From contig JTDE01000266.1 in NCBI GenBank assembly GCA_014338405.1, positions 189,475 through 253,474 of the forward strand: a stretch of DNA of 64,000 nucleotides, read 5' to 3'. Under the pieces are notes generated by a model, which made no database searches, had not been told where the DNA came from, and saw only the letters and a list, made by a program, of their open reading frames with translations. The DNA comes from Paragonimus skrjabini miyazakii (taxonomy: Eukaryota; Platyhelminthes; Trematoda; Plagiorchiida; Troglotrematidae). A program made the translations under genes and the position numbers. This document shows, one piece after another, positions 1 through 15,100 of this stretch (the first letter of the stretch is position 1; each line of letters begins with the position of its first letter).

Positions 1-3000
1 GAAATGTTTTCAGGCAGACTAAATGCAAATACCGACCAAAACACAGCTGTGATCGAGTTTGATGGTATTATCTTGCGAGTGTTGGCGTTCTTATCCTACA
101 GTTATACCCTACATTGTCCGTGAAGGCAAATGGGCTGGCTTGTTCTCTGTTTCCATTAGGCCTCTTTGATAAGCTAGATCAACTACAATTGATTGGGTGT
201 ATTTGGTTTTGAGTGGTTTGGTTAACAGATGGTGAAGTACTATTCTGGTTGAAAAAATACTTCTAGGAACCAGCATGCTAAGTAGAAAATATCACAGCAT
301 TTGGTTAGTTGTGTGACAGGTTATCGACACAGGTCAGGTCAAATGACTGACAGAGCGATAGTCGCTCATGTACTTCAATCTCCCTTTAACGACGTTGTTG
401 ACAGCTAGTTGTTTTTACAGATTTACCAAAACAGAGTGGAAGTGCATCTTTGATTAGGCAGCAGATTAGGTGTTTATTGGGTTGCAGCCTCTGTAGCACA
501 CACTGATCCCATTCTGAGGCCACATCAACCGTGCTGGTAAGACACAACCTTGGGCTCGTCAACTGCGATTTTGTTTGACGTATTGTAGAGCAAAAGCCGA
601 AGCTAGCGCACCGCTTGCTTGAGGGTGAGTACTTCAAACAAAATATTAGAGAATGCTATAGTATATTAAAATTCAATTTCATAGACCGTAACGTTAGTGA
701 GGATGAGTAACAAAGGGATAACTGTATGGTACCACTCAGTTCACCCTGATTACACAACACACCATCAAATCACGCGAACACAAGAAAACCGGAATATACA
801 GAACTGAGTTCCCATGAAACAGCAGAGGTTAAGGAAACAGCAAAACACGATGATATTTAGGTTACACAAAACAAGAAGTAATTCGTATCGCGAATGTGGC
901 AAAAAACGTTGAGAAAAAAGTACGCGAGAACCCTGCAGATTATCAATGGTATTGACCGGAGAATTGATTTTGGAAGTCAGATAGCCAAATATCGAGTAAA
1001 CTGAAAGGATAGAAATAGGCAAAACGAATAGCTCTGTTCCTTGAAACAGAGAAGAGGATACAGTAGCAACACAGATGTAGTGCCATTATCCGTTATTCAG
1101 AACTATGGGCAGTGGGATAACAATTCCTTGTGAACCCTTTACGTCCTCCCTAGAAAAGTGGCCGGGGAATGGTGTTCAACCGTTCACTTCCCATTTATCC
1201 CCCTCTGCATGGCAGACTGACAGGATGGTTGATGATAGCACCAACGATAGAATGTTCGTGGGAAGATGTGTAAAGTTCTCGATTTAACCAGCTATAAATC
1301 CTTCACTGAAGTAGATGCACACACTTCTTTATAAACAGTATCCAGTTAGCAACAACCGCGGGGAACACTTAGTTTTTCTTGAAATTAGTATTTTCCCGGA
1401 ATCATTTACTGTACAAGTCAGACTAAACCAAGTGCGTCAAACTGTGTGACCTACGGCAAATGGTCCCTAACAAGATTCCATATAAATCGTCCCATCCACC
1501 GCAATATACGACAGTAGTAACCAATAGTTAACTAAGAGCTTTGCAGATTGCTCGCTCTAGAATTTTCAGTTTCCCAGTTGAGGTTTGCTAAGCCTTATCA
1601 AAATGCAAATTATTAGGTTTACCTGTAAGCAGTTTATTCATATTCACTTTCAAAAGGTAGACATACCCATCAGTTTATAAACTCACGTTCATTGTTATTA
1701 CAGTGTTAATAGACATACGCATAAATACATACAAACGTATACATTCATACTTGTAAGCAAGTGGATATTTATGGACAACTTCAGGCACGCACAAAATTAT
1801 CAAAGCTCGAGAGCTGATTATCTGCATAGCTCAAAGATCACGATGGCCATATACCGTCCACATACTTCGACCGTCATACAATCATGATTCATCACCATAT
1901 TATTCTTTCCAAAATAAATATGAGAACCATCTGATTTGTTGAATTTCTTTGTTCTAGCAGAATATGGCATAAAGCTAGTTTTAATTGCCACATTGTTGAT
2001 TTACTGAGCGATTTGAATCGAAGACCATCTAACACAACCGAGTCGTACAAATTGATATATTTTGGGTCTTAGACAAACTAGTCTTCCCTACAGTATGATT
2101 ATTATATACGACCGCATTCAATCCGGTTTCGATTGTTCTAAGATATGTGTTTCCTGTGGAAGTGAGGTTTTTGCCTTAGCGTATGAATACTAAATACTAA
2201 GATGCATTGTTCAGTTCGGTTTGCAGAGTTCTACACATATGTACAATCATCTTGTAAGGTAGCTAACCGTTCAAGTGACTTTAGCAAACTAGTTCAATCT
2301 TACGAACTATCTTGAATTGTTCGTTATATGACTGAATGTAGAGAGTTTGAATCAGTGATGGGAGAAAATATAGTTCGTTTCTCATATATAACCTATAAAT
2401 AGAAATGGCCATCAGGTTGTGGCTTACAGATTAACTGAGCGTAAACATCATTGTCTCACGGAAGACAGAATATGTAGGTTACAAGGTGAATACGGTAACT
2501 TCAGTCGATCATCTTAAAAGACGATTTCGGCTGATTAGGATATCATAACTGGCAAAGAGTTATTCGGATCCAATTAGTTAACAGAACAGATGAAGCTATG
2601 ATTGATAAATAAACTGAGAACAGCATTTTTCGTGTTTGCCAGAGAAGATGGGCAATGGTTTTGCTTTCTTGAGCCAGATTCCCTAGTTAACGAGCGCATT
2701 CATCGTTATTAGTCCTGGTCCGTATGAGCAACACTTATGTTTGAGGAAAGAAAACCCTCAGCTATATAGAACTCCCACATCAAAATCAGTTGTTTTCAGT
2801 GTAGCAAGTAAAGTCTCACAATTAGTGGAATAGTATACGGTATAGAATGTATCAAATACTCATTAATAGATCATTTCTGCTGAAATTACATGCGGATAAA
2901 ATACGCAACTTAAATGAAACTCTAACTGGAATTGTTTTGGCAAAAAGTGGTAGTTGGTTTACCCGATAGGATAAACCAATTAGAACAAGGAAAATGCAGT

Positions 3001-3100
3001 CATACAAGAGGTACGAGCGTTCATCAGTAATTCAACTAGCAAGGTTTACAGACAGGAGAGCAATGTTATAACTTTTGCACATAAATGAAATCTTTAAACA
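1..3100. other. No gene seen, AT-rich non-coding stretch
   Basis: I see no frame with family resemblance and no convincing exon. An 83-codon minus-strand frame at 386-637 has no recognisable domain, and nothing around it supports it. If the large minus-strand micro-exon gene ends here, its last exon and poly(A) signal should lie in this stretch. A minus-strand AATAAA occurs at about 1631-1636, but no terminal exon could be tied to it. Confidence 0.5.
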
Positions 3101-3108
3101 TTACTCAC

Positions 3109-3117
3109 TTGGTGTCT
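3109..3117 (-). CDS. Possible micro-exon, 9 nt
   Basis: The donor is GTGAGT and the acceptor is AACAACAG with a poor pyrimidine tract. In phase 1 it is open (x-T-P). It lies 135 bases downstream of the 24-nt candidate in gene direction. Confidence 0.25.
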
Positions 3118-6100
3118 CTGTTGTTTCTATCGGGATTTTTGATTGAGGAGCAAAAGATAGGATGAAAGCTGATTATAAACGAGTAAAACGGTTTTTCACA
3201 ATCACCACGCATACCTTCTATCCGAATACCATAAAGGTGTTGAATGGCTCACTTGGTATTGGTTGAAAAATTTGAACTGAATACACATCATTTATCCTAG
3301 TAACTTTGACAAACAAATAGATTTCGCACAAAATATGGTAACGTATGCTACGTACACAACTAGTAGTGAGTCCGACCTTAAGGCGCTGGGATGAGAATTT
3401 CGTTTAAACTTTTCATATCATACCTAACAGATTGACAGGGAGTGTGTGTTCAGCTGTTCAATCACCATTTTTCCTTTCCTGCGTGGCAAACTCCCATGAT
3501 GATCTATGTTGTTATCTTCATTAAACTTTCCATATGGCCGTTTACATTTGTCTCTTCGAAGCAATAAATCTTTCGTTGCTTATATATTTGTTTAGCTTCG
3601 CCTACGGGTGTTGCTTTGTGGAACTAATTATTCTAAAATAGTTTGCTCCCTTCAGAATTATGAACAAGAACCGCAAGAATCAGAATCCTCTTACATCATC
3701 CCAGTTTAAGATTCTTGCGGTTTGCTGAGGCTGCCGCAAGTAATCGACTGAAGCCAGCCCTAAGTGTTTAGAAACATTTGTTGGTGAACTTGACCCTGCC
3801 TTGGATTTAGTGATCTTTCCTAACAAATCAATCGACTGTCCAACTAACCCACCCCTAAATGTTTGATGCAATAAAACCGTTTCATGTTACTGTAAATTTG
3901 ATACTGATGAGTCATTACGGAATGCTTGTATCTACCAGTTTACCTTTTGTAACGGTGTTGTTCAAACTAATTTTTCGGTTTTATTTTCTCTGTGCCAAAT
4001 ATAGCACAAATGAACTGAAACCATTTGGAGTGGTTGTGAATAACTTATTGATTGAAAATGACACAAGGTTACTAGCAATTTTAATACTTCACTTTCCACC
4101 CACTTCGGGTGACCTTCCTCAGGAGTGTCTCAGTCGAAGTCACAGTAACATGGGAGCCGAGATCACTTGGCATTTGCCGTGATTAAATCAGTCTACACTT
4201 CATCTGCACTGACTGGTCGAATCTTTTGTCCACTAAGTGGGGGTGAGATTAGTGTAGATGAGGGGTGTCTGTCTGGCGTTGTTTTCCCATCCACTCCACG
4301 CTGGATATTGTATCCTATCTTAAAATATATTCACACTCAACCTTTTCTACATTCAAGAAGATGTTGGACAAGTAAACCGATGGTTTAACTATGTGTTCCC
4401 CTTTTGCATCTGCAGCGGCCAATCTTTGCCAAAGAAACTTGGAACCGGAAGCGGTGAATTAGGTTTTTTTCCGTCCATGAATCAGGAAACGGACCGTATG
4501 CCACCAATTCCTACATTTTCTCGAATCAAAATGCAACGGGATCGTACTCACATTGAAAACTGAAACCAAGAAGCACTGACTTACTTTTCTACACTGCTTA
4601 ACCAGCGTTGATGATCAGCAGAGGACTTAAGTTTCTGTTGACCGCAAACTAACTCACTGTGGTCGGTCTCTCAACTTCGACCTGTCGCATCCAACCAGTA
4701 TGAAGGGAACAATGATCAGATCACTCATCAATAGAGCTCGTAGGATCTTCACCACTAAAATGTCCGAAACAACAGTGGTTTCTAACATTGAAGAAATACT
4801 GGCCGCTAATCACTATCCAAACGCAATTTTTGAGAAAACAATGAGGGGCATACCATCCAGGGTGAAGACAGGTTTCAGAGGTTTAAGGTCTGCTGTGCAA
4901 ATACCATATCTGATATCATCCGAAGAAATTCGCTCCACCCTTTCTGATTTCGCAGTACAGATCGTATTTTTGTTAGATACTACTTGAAATTGGCTGAAAA
5001 TGAATCCTAATGCTCTAGTTTTTATGGGCAACCAGACAGATTATGTTTACGAAATTAAATACGATGAGTATACTACCAGTAACATAGGACAGCGAAGTAG
5101 ACAACTGAATGACGTCTTGCCGATCAAAAGAGACACTCGTCGTTCCCCCTAGAGATACACATTGACTTCTGAGGCTAGAGGGGAATTCGGCCATTGCATT
5201 ACGTGCATTGTCAGAGAATCTCAACGTATTTTGTGATCAAGCTCGAGTGATTCACAAGGGTCTGCCTTCACATGCGGAACGCCGCTGCGCTGAAACTCTC
5301 ACCATTTACACACAACACGCTTGTGTTAATCGCAATGATAACAAAACATTATTTGCAGTATGGCGTGGATACATAAACAATGCCAGACTGACACTCCTTA
5401 TCTACACCAATCTCACCCCCACTTAGTGGACAAAAGATTCGACCAATCAATGCAGATGAAGTGTAGACTGATCTAACCATGACAAATGCCAAGCGATCTC
5501 GGCTCTTATGTTACTGTGACTTCGACTGTAACAACACACCTGAGGGAGGTCACCCGAGGTGGTTGAAAAATGAAGTAGTAAAATTGCTATTAATCTTGTG
5601 TCATTTGCAATCCATTTGTCAATAACTGTGCTATTTCTCAATTTCTGTGTGTTGGTTGCTCCTAATTCGACACTATTTGATAATTGATTCTTGTCTACCT
5701 TAATAGGACATAGAAGTGAAACAACCTAACAGTATCCCTATTGTCGCTAACTACCCCTATGCAAATATATAAGGTAACTAATGCAGGTGAATGTATGCTT
5801 CCGATGTCATTACCTTCACTCAAGAAATTTTTCGTAATTAACGTCTTTTATTTGGGATCGGCTTAAATAAGACATTTCCTCTCAATGACCTTGTCGCACA
5901 AATTATGTCAGCAAATTCTTTCAGGACAAGTCATCGATCTGGCTGTTTCGCAGACATTTTGACTACTCCACGCTTGCATTTTGCTGGTTATTACGAATGC
6001 TGTCTATTATATTTTGGACACTAATCCACAATTATGGACCTAATAGCTGCAACTTTTAAGACCAGCTTCAGTAAACAGATTTACTTAAACAAATTAAATA

Positions 6101-9100
6101 CACCATCGTTATTATGCATTTTCAGCTGTGCTTTGTTTCAAAAACCTGGTTGTATAAGCCTTCGTATCATGGTTCTGTTGATCTTGAAATTTAATCTATT
6201 ACAGTAAACAATGGTAAGTCAATTATGGAAAATATTTTCAGCAGCAATCGCCGTAAACATGGGTAAAATCTATCACTACAAGTTATAAAAATAACTAACA
6301 TTAAGTAGAAAGCAAAATATATATTTCTTTCCAGCATAAGCAGAGCTATCCCCCATGAACTGTGTGGTGGTTAGGAAGGAAAACTGTTGGCTATATGGAA
6401 GCACCCAGAAGCAGAAAACACTCGGTAGTAATTTGTAGAACGTGGCGCAGCCGATTGCACCAGGACCCACGTGAAATAGTGAAATTCCGGTCAACCGAAA
6501 ACAGCATCATTTTGCAACTTACGCCAAACACATCAAAGGAATAAATATGTATTATATTTACTTACCATTTCCAGTCTGTTTGAATCCAGTATCTTCCATA
6601 TTTACTGAAAGGTGAACAAAATTTCGCAACATTTACCTAAGCGTTCCACCGAACAGCTCAAACTGCAACCATGCACGTTTACATCGCACAAACGCCACTG
6701 TGCTATTTACTATTAAAAAACTGCGTACTTGCTAAACTGTCCATATCCTTGCGTTCTTTTTATTTTGACAGTATGATAAATAATGCAATCCAGCATGTGT
6801 TAATACTCACAAAATAGAAAGACAACAGTTAAAACTAGAACCGGATCAACAATACCAGAGTGCTTAATTAAACGAAGTTTTAAATTGTGTTTTACTATCA
6901 TCCGCAGACACGTAAAATACAACCAATATATTTTAGAAATATGGGAAAAATAAGGATTACGATGAAATTTATCCTTGTTTTCATATTTTATTTAACCACA
7001 TGTTTATTCTCACAAGAAGTATAAAATCATGATGCCAAGGTCTACGTTCTGTATAACACTACCAAACACCGGTTCATATAAAATCAATAGTTTAAGCAGT
7101 ATATCAGTCTGTTTAATAGACAGTCAAAACCACGAGGTTGAAACAAATTTTCCTGATGTAAAACACGGTTTGCAAGAACAGGCTTCAAGGTATGTGCTTT
7201 TAATGTTCTTATTCTGGTACGATACACCGAATACGCTTCCAGCTTCTCACTGAGACATATTTTGGCTTATTTTACTCAGGGAATAGCAAATATATAGTTT
7301 TCCTGGATGCTGCGAGTTCCACGTGCCCTTCTTAATGTCTAGAATCGCTAGCGATTGCTCTATCTTATTTACTGTGGACAGCAAATACGTTGTCACTAAA
7401 TATTACCCACTAAAATGTTATCCAGTCATTTTTTTGCCCTCAACAATTGCCTCATAATTTTAAGTTATTTAATCTCAACTGCGCCGCATGTTGTTAACAA
7501 ACAATAACAAAGACAGTCTTTGAAAACACTACTGTTAAATAAATGAGTCAAAGGACAACATATAAATTAAATTTAAATTGTTATGCGGCATATTATGTGA
7601 AGCATCGTATTTGGAAGTTCTTCCCTCTTCATGAAAAAATACGAGACAGAACTATGCTGTCTAGTGAAACTGACATGTTTACTCAAATTTCAGTGGACGC
7701 GATAAATAGTAAGTCACATTTTGTGGGGGTTCTTTTTCAACACGTACTTGGGCTACACGTGTATTGATATCCTCCCTTTCAAAGTGCTGAATTATTTCTA
7801 ATTACCAGGCGCCAAGACGAGTGAGTGCAACTTCTGTGCTAGTCTCACGATTACGACTGAGTCACGGGTGTTCGCTTACTACCGTGTGATTTGCAATTAC
7901 GTGACTAGTTAATCGAATTTTTTGTTCAGATACCCAGAATGTAAACTAGCGAGTTAGTTTTATTTAACTCTTGCAGAAGAATCAATCATAATGAGAAATC
8001 TAACAGATAGCACATATGAGTGACCGCCAATCAACTCACATTATTTGTCTGATTTAACAACGGAGTTAATATATCGTGGTTGTTCATACTAAGTAACATG
8101 CACTGTTATTGAACAGTTCACATGTTTCGCTTAATTCAGATACATGTATAGATGTATATATATCATAAATGAAATTCAATGCGCTCAATATTTGCATACA
8201 GTTAATCAGTATAAACTCGTGGATATTTGATTTGCATAGGTCCCAGCATACGTTTTAGAAATGAATAAACGAACATTAGTTTACTCACCAGGGACAAAGG
8301 TGTCCTCCCCTACAGAGGCTGCAAAAGAAAAAAAGTAGTTCAACATCAGCTCAACCCTGGAAATAAGCGCATAATGGGGATTTGAATGGAAGTTTTTAAT
8401 GGTTCACTATTTGAAATAGAACAAACCCAAAAGTCGTGACTAAATCTTTTAAGTGGATTACTCTGGTTATTGTCGTTTAATTTTACTGCGTTTCGTATCC
8501 CTCTGTTCGGTGCTTGCCCGTGTTGGTTTACTTTCTGAAACAGTGTATAGGTGTAGAAATGAACTTAAAATATTTGTTCTCAACAGCATAGATGGCGTCA
8601 GTCAATAGGCTGAAAGTCATTGACAGCCTACAATTTATTTCACTAACTTTATGTGGCAGATAGAGGAGAAAATGAATGACAATTAAAAAAGAACACCATT
8701 GCTGTATGATAAAAATCACGTAGACAGTGCAAACACGGTGTAAACTATCTTTAACTTACCTCTAAACTCGAAAACTCCGCGGATGTTATTTAAGCGCAGA
8801 ATAAGATAGATTCTAAGTGCAGCTCAGTTAAACCCTGTTGAGCTGGAAAGACAGTGGCGATCTAGGCGTTGATGGCCAAGTTCAGCGTCCATGTCTACCG
8901 CCATTTGCGAACTATTTTAACACTTTCGGAGAGTCATACCAAGTTTAACAGCCGCCCTGTAAAACGTTCAATCATACCGCACGACCCTTTTGAAAACTAC
9001 TGAATGACAATTGCCGGAATAATGGTAGAAACTGTCTATTCAATTTATGTGAAAAAACAGTATTGATAGAAGAAGAACGAACGCTTCGAATGCAGTAAAT

Positions 9101-12100
9101 CTTCCAAGGACTTACAAGGAATATTGGCTTACTGTGAAGTAAAACTGCAGAATATCGAAGTGACAATTATAATTACTTCATTCTAGACCTACTTCCCCGG
9201 AAATCACACGTGGATGAGTTCCACAGGTAAGCCGTTGGCGTTGGATCTTTTGAACTGAGACGCGATTCTAAAAGCTTATGAAGAGAGCTCATAACAGCCG
9301 AAGCAATCTAGAGAAGTTTAGATAAAGTTCGACCGGGAGACGGACTCCTCCAATTGAAGAACATTCGAAACATAACTATTAAGAGAGCATTGGTTAAGGT
9401 TGTGATAAACAGGGCTGAAATTTCATTACGCAAACAACGAGCAAAGTAAATGTGACAGTAACATCAAGAAAACAGAGATATTTGCTACCGAATGATATTT
9501 ACCTGTTAATATGAGGTGCAGCCCAACCTGCTAAAAAGGAACGCCTGCTAAATGTTGAAGCGGACATGCCGGTCAAGAATAGATGATTTCATGGTGGTTG
9601 AGAAGAAATGTTTCACAATCTCTATCAGGGCAATTTCATGACCGACAAGCATACAAGCAGTATATGCTGGGTCGTGATGAAACAGGTCCTACGGATATTG
9701 GGAATGCACCCTGGGATGGAAAGTTACTGCTTCAGATATGACAATCCGGAACTGCATTTAACGATCAAGACTGAAAAGTGTTCTTACTCTAAATCACTCC
9801 GAGTAGGAAGGATCGAAGAAGTGAAATACCGGCACAATTAAAGAATTTTCAGTAACTGGTAGAAATTATCATCACGATTTATGTAGGCCAATCGTTTCTC
9901 ACCACAAGGTACAACCAGCTACTGTAAAGGTAAATGCTACATCTTGCCAGTTGATAAATGAATTGGGTTCTGGGAAGATTATCGTTAAAACGCACCCCCA
10001 GTCAGCAGAATTGTACACGTTGGCAAGGAGTAATCAGCTGTGTTGTTGTCCAATGTAAGTACTGTGTCTGAGCTTGTGTTGAAGGCCAAATATACGGTAC
10101 AGTGTCGTCTGAGAGCAGGAGGAATGGAATGTAAACATTCCAAATTGAAACATAGCAAAGCATCTGAGGTTCTACTACGTCGTGGTTCAGTAAACGTTAT
10201 CAGCAGTGAGCATCTTTAGTAGCAATCTCGTAGCAGCCAGTCGTGCAAGTGACACATTACTGAGATTAGAGGAGTATGCCCGCTAGCTGTTTCAACAACC
10301 GCAGGTGAAATAGTCTACAAACAAAGCCTATTCGGCTGTTTCGTGTAACGGAAAACTATATGTGGACATAAGACGTAAGATTCCAATAAACTACTGGTAT
10401 GTAGCAAGGTGCACATGCTAGTTTACTGAGGTGATAGGAAAAAACATAAACGTTAACGTTAGAAAATAATCCGGTAAAAATTGGTAGTGCCGCAGCACAG
10501 ATGTACCGCCGAGAGATGACCTGTATAAACAAATGAGGGAATATGTTTACTTCATTGCTGAGGCTTATACAACTAATGTTAATGTGGTAGGCAAAGATTT
10601 ATTGTGCCATCCGCGCGCTTAGCTGACATCACTAGCTTAGGCGACCAGTGGTAGTGGTGTATGATAAGTTACAATTACATTTCAGGCAGTTTGTCGAAAC
10701 TTTCAATCCCAAAAAAGGTTTCCTAGGAAACATTTTGTTCCCACATCCAATCACTTTGCACTTGCAACGAACGCTTCTAACAGCATGTTTCAAGTGACTA
10801 CAAATACACATCGACAGATGCCTGTTAAGCTTACTTCAGATAATCTAAAAGAGAACGACGTCACAATAACGGCCATTACAATGTTCTACTTGTGTGAACA
10901 CACGGTACGTCCGAAAGCATTTTACTACAGTGCCATCAGTGAAATAAATGTCGTGAGTATGGGTGCTTACGGATTGAGGCTAACATGTTACAGATAACGA
11001 TTCTCTCATACAAAAGCAATGGTATTCTATTATACACTGTTAATTATAACGAACATCATCCACGGAGTGAAGCAACTCAGAATAATTCCCAGCTACGGTT
11101 TTGTGATGTACAGCGTATCGTGGAATCAGACGGGGGTTAATCTGAACAAATTAAATTCTGTTGACATTGCAAAAGTTACTTTACATAAATGACCTACCAT
11201 TAAGTATGTACACATATTTATACTTGCAAGTTTAACTCTTCACTGTCGAACAGCTCATAAGAAGATGTATCGACTGTTTCACAATGAAAGTGAAATAACG
11301 GACCAGGGTGTTTTTTGAACGAGAAGATATATAGCCTTGACTGTTATCAAACAGATTCCACCGTTCCATCTTAAAGTTTGCTACAGCAGATGAAATCAAA
11401 TTGCACAAATTGTTTATCATAAAACGTTATGGATGTTCTAACAAAGATTAGAAAAATAACTTAGTAGATCGAACTGTTACCGCAGCGTTTTTTCTCAGTG
11501 GCTCACGTGTAAACTTCTATTTGGAATATAGTTAAAATGGGTCTCCTGTTAATCTAACTAACCGAGCGAAACGTTTTCACACGCTTTAAAGTATCAAGTT
11601 GAAAAACATCCGTATTTTTGAACACTATTGGCTGGTAAGTTATTTCAGCGGTGGAAGAAAAATTGCAAAACTTGTCAGAATTTCGTCATTTGCACGTCTC
11701 TCGTGAATGTTAGAATATCCCGCCAACACTCCTGCCGGTTTACTGTGATCAGCGAACATCTCTCATGAAGTTTGTCTTTCTCAAACCGTTCCTGTACACT
11801 TCATTCACGCCGCTTTATTTGGTTACTGATAATTAGATGCAAACTAGACTTCATAAGCTATCAGATAAATTTCAGACAATTTGCTGGATAAAACGGATCA
11901 GTGTGAAAACGTTACTCTCACTTATGTGAGATTTGCTGCACTGTCACGCAATTATCATCAGCGTGACTGTAAAACGTGAAATGTTTGGTGTGAAACTCTA
12001 AATATCAATCTTTGATTGAAAAATAAAACATTCCTCAGAAAATCCATAGCAAGCTAGAGGTATTTTTTTGTTGTGAATGATTTTTGCTACTGATTCATTA

Positions 12101-15100
12101 GTAATTACAGTAAAAACTGAAGAGGTATTCAAATGCGATTATTGTAAGTTTACTAAATCCTTGTGATCTACAGATCTGCTGATTACCATATCTCAAAATA
12201 TACTTCATTAGAGAATATATTAGCTATTTTGCCTTTTAATATATCATACTCAACTTCAGAAAGACAACTGGTAATGTATAATGACTAAGTTAATTTATTT
12301 TTCAACCTACATATATATGTAATCGAATCAATAAATATCAATCAAATGTTCGTTTGGATGAGTATTTGAGTTATTTGAAACATAGTTCTTGATTTCATTT
12401 TCGCGATAAAACTCTTAAAATGATAGACAGAACTGCCATAATAGCTGACTGGTTTGGAAATTAACAGAGTCACACGGATTTGTTTAGTGACTTAAAAACA
12501 CAACAAACGACAACTAACAGCACTCAAAAAATCTAAGTCAACATTCTTAAATCCAAACATACAAATTCTTGACAAACTACTAAATGAGCGGAAACAGTGT
12601 GTATGACTCCCGTATTTCTTCTTTGTTTCTGAAACAGTCCTATGGAAAACTTTCAAAACGAAACGGATTGCTTCCCTCCACCACTATAATTTATAGAGAA
12701 TATCGTAGTAACGTCTTTACCTGTCATCCTCGTCATAAAGATTCCACAGCAAATAATTAATGAAAGTTGCATATTGTTACAAAATTATTTCAAAACATAC
12801 AATACACTCTCCTGGATAGTTTCTCAACTTTTATAGGGTGTTTTGTAGAACAGGTGCAAGAAAATTTCCGAACGTGAATTGTTAAAAGTTACCCTTTGCC
12901 AATCGGTTGCAGAACAAAACGTTTTACTTTACTAGAGAGCAGAATGATTCAAAGATTATTCGAAGTGTTTGAACACCTTTACATTTGTACCTATAATGTT
13001 GGAAAATTAACGTATGCGGAGCAAGGGGTTTCCGCATATGTTCCACTATTTCCTGAAAATAGATCAATTGTTAGAACTGTAAAATCCTTTCCTTTCTACC
13101 GTAACTTTAGTCAATCTTGCTTGGTTTTTTGTACTGGCAATTACTTTTTATAACTGAACGTTCAACAACTAGACCAGCTGGTTTACATGTTACATTTATT
13201 TGCAAAAGGATTTAGACTTTCGGAGTTACCTAACGTGCACGATAAATATTGATTAATCTTTATACTAGTCTTGACTGGCTACGCTAAATTTAAAATGCGC
13301 GTTTTGCTAAAATTGACCTGTTCCAAAAATATTAATTTTGTTAGACAGAATTACTTAAAGTACTGCAGGCTACCTAAAGGCCGCTTCAAGTGGTCGGCAA
13401 TAAGCTTACGTAAGGAAGTACAACCGGAGTCGTTTAATGATTTTCATCAATTGCCTGATTAACGTCCTGTCATAAAGTACTTTATTTCGTTTTTCCTTAA
13501 CATTACCTGTCACTTCCGAAGCTACTCAAACAGTCATTTTCAAAGATTTTGAAATGTCATTTTGCTTGTTAACCTGTAATAGCAGTGATCAAGTTAAGTA
13601 CGTTTAAGTAAATGCTACGCTCAGGTGACAAGATCATTTCTCCGCGGAGATAAATTCTCTTATTAAGATCAGATGAACAGTAACCTCAATATCTTTTCAG
13701 TTTTCTGCATTGTCTGCAGAAAATTCCGCATCGCTGAGTTACAGGATTTACTCCCCGTGCCTCGAGAGACATCGTAGAAGGGGAATAAATGTTTGAGAGA
13801 AAAGTTCCAAGCAGAAAAGCAGACGTGTAATACATACCACAGTTTATCACATTTGACGTGATGCATCCATGGTTGATGTACATTCGCATATTTCCATGTA
13901 ATAACATCCGTTGCAACCATTAACATTTCATGAAAAGACGGACTAGACATGACGTCCTTGTCAAGTAAAATTCTGTCCCTGTTAAGTGACTAACCGGAAT
14001 TTCAAAAAGACAGTGGACATTACTTTAACAGCGCTCATAAAATTACCTAAGTCAAAGGTCTGTTTGAACCCACATGGAACTCAGCTTATTTGAAGGCAAA
14101 AAAACAACCGGAATTCAAAACTTATTACTAATATTTTTAAAAACCTATGTTGGTGTTCTGTATGAATCTATGGCCGATTTGCTTATCCATTGCTTCAAAC
14201 AACGCAAAATTGCAAATGGTGGAAAGTGCTTCGTGTTAGAACAATAACCAAAAAAGTAATATGCAAAATTCGCTCGACATCGTACACTTTTGTTAAACTG
14301 AGTACCTTCAATAAATAAATTCTTGATCGACTATATGTTTCTGTGAAGATCAAAGATTGTAATCTACTTACATTTCGTCGCCCAAGCTTGACCAGTTATA
14401 CGGTCGCCTGTCTGCTCTATTCCATTCTGCCAGAGCCTACTGGAAGATATGGATCTTTTTTCGTCAGTCATTCAGACGGCGTTGGTCTATGTGCAAGTAT
14501 CTATTGACGGACGTTATTTCATTTTTTCAATGAATCTCTTAAACAGCCTAAAATGTTACATATGACGTCATCATTTCACCCATTTTGGCTGTATTGCCCA
14601 ATCTGATTGTCGAAGCACATCCGTACTTCACACTAGCTCTGGTCTTTAACAGGATGCGGTTATCTCAACAACCTTAGTTCATTTCGTTTGGAGTGTAAGT
14701 TTGTGGTCACCTGTCTATTAAAACTCGAGTGAACGATGTACTAATTGCCAAGGCCCAAATAAAATTTCAACGTTGACTGTTCTGGAAAATTTATCCGAAA
14801 TGTCCAATTGGTAACAATTATACATTCCTATTCTTTGCATATACAATTACAAACTAATTCGCAAATCATTCCAGTTATTGCATCCAATTACAACTTTAAT
14901 CCAGCCCCTTTACGATAGAAGAACTATGCTCCAGTTTTACATTTGATTAAGTAGTATAGGGTGTAGGTGTTAAACGAACGCTGAGGAAGGAAAAGTTCAT
15001 ATCCAGTGTTTCTATTCACAATGAGTTGAAACTTCAATGAGAATATAACCGCTATGCCCAAATTTAAAATTTAAAATTTATATAAATAATGATTCTTTAA

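Noticed and set aside
3905..3930. CTGATGAG box on the plus strand as a hammerhead
   Set aside because: No GAAA box or closing stem follows within a suitable distance.
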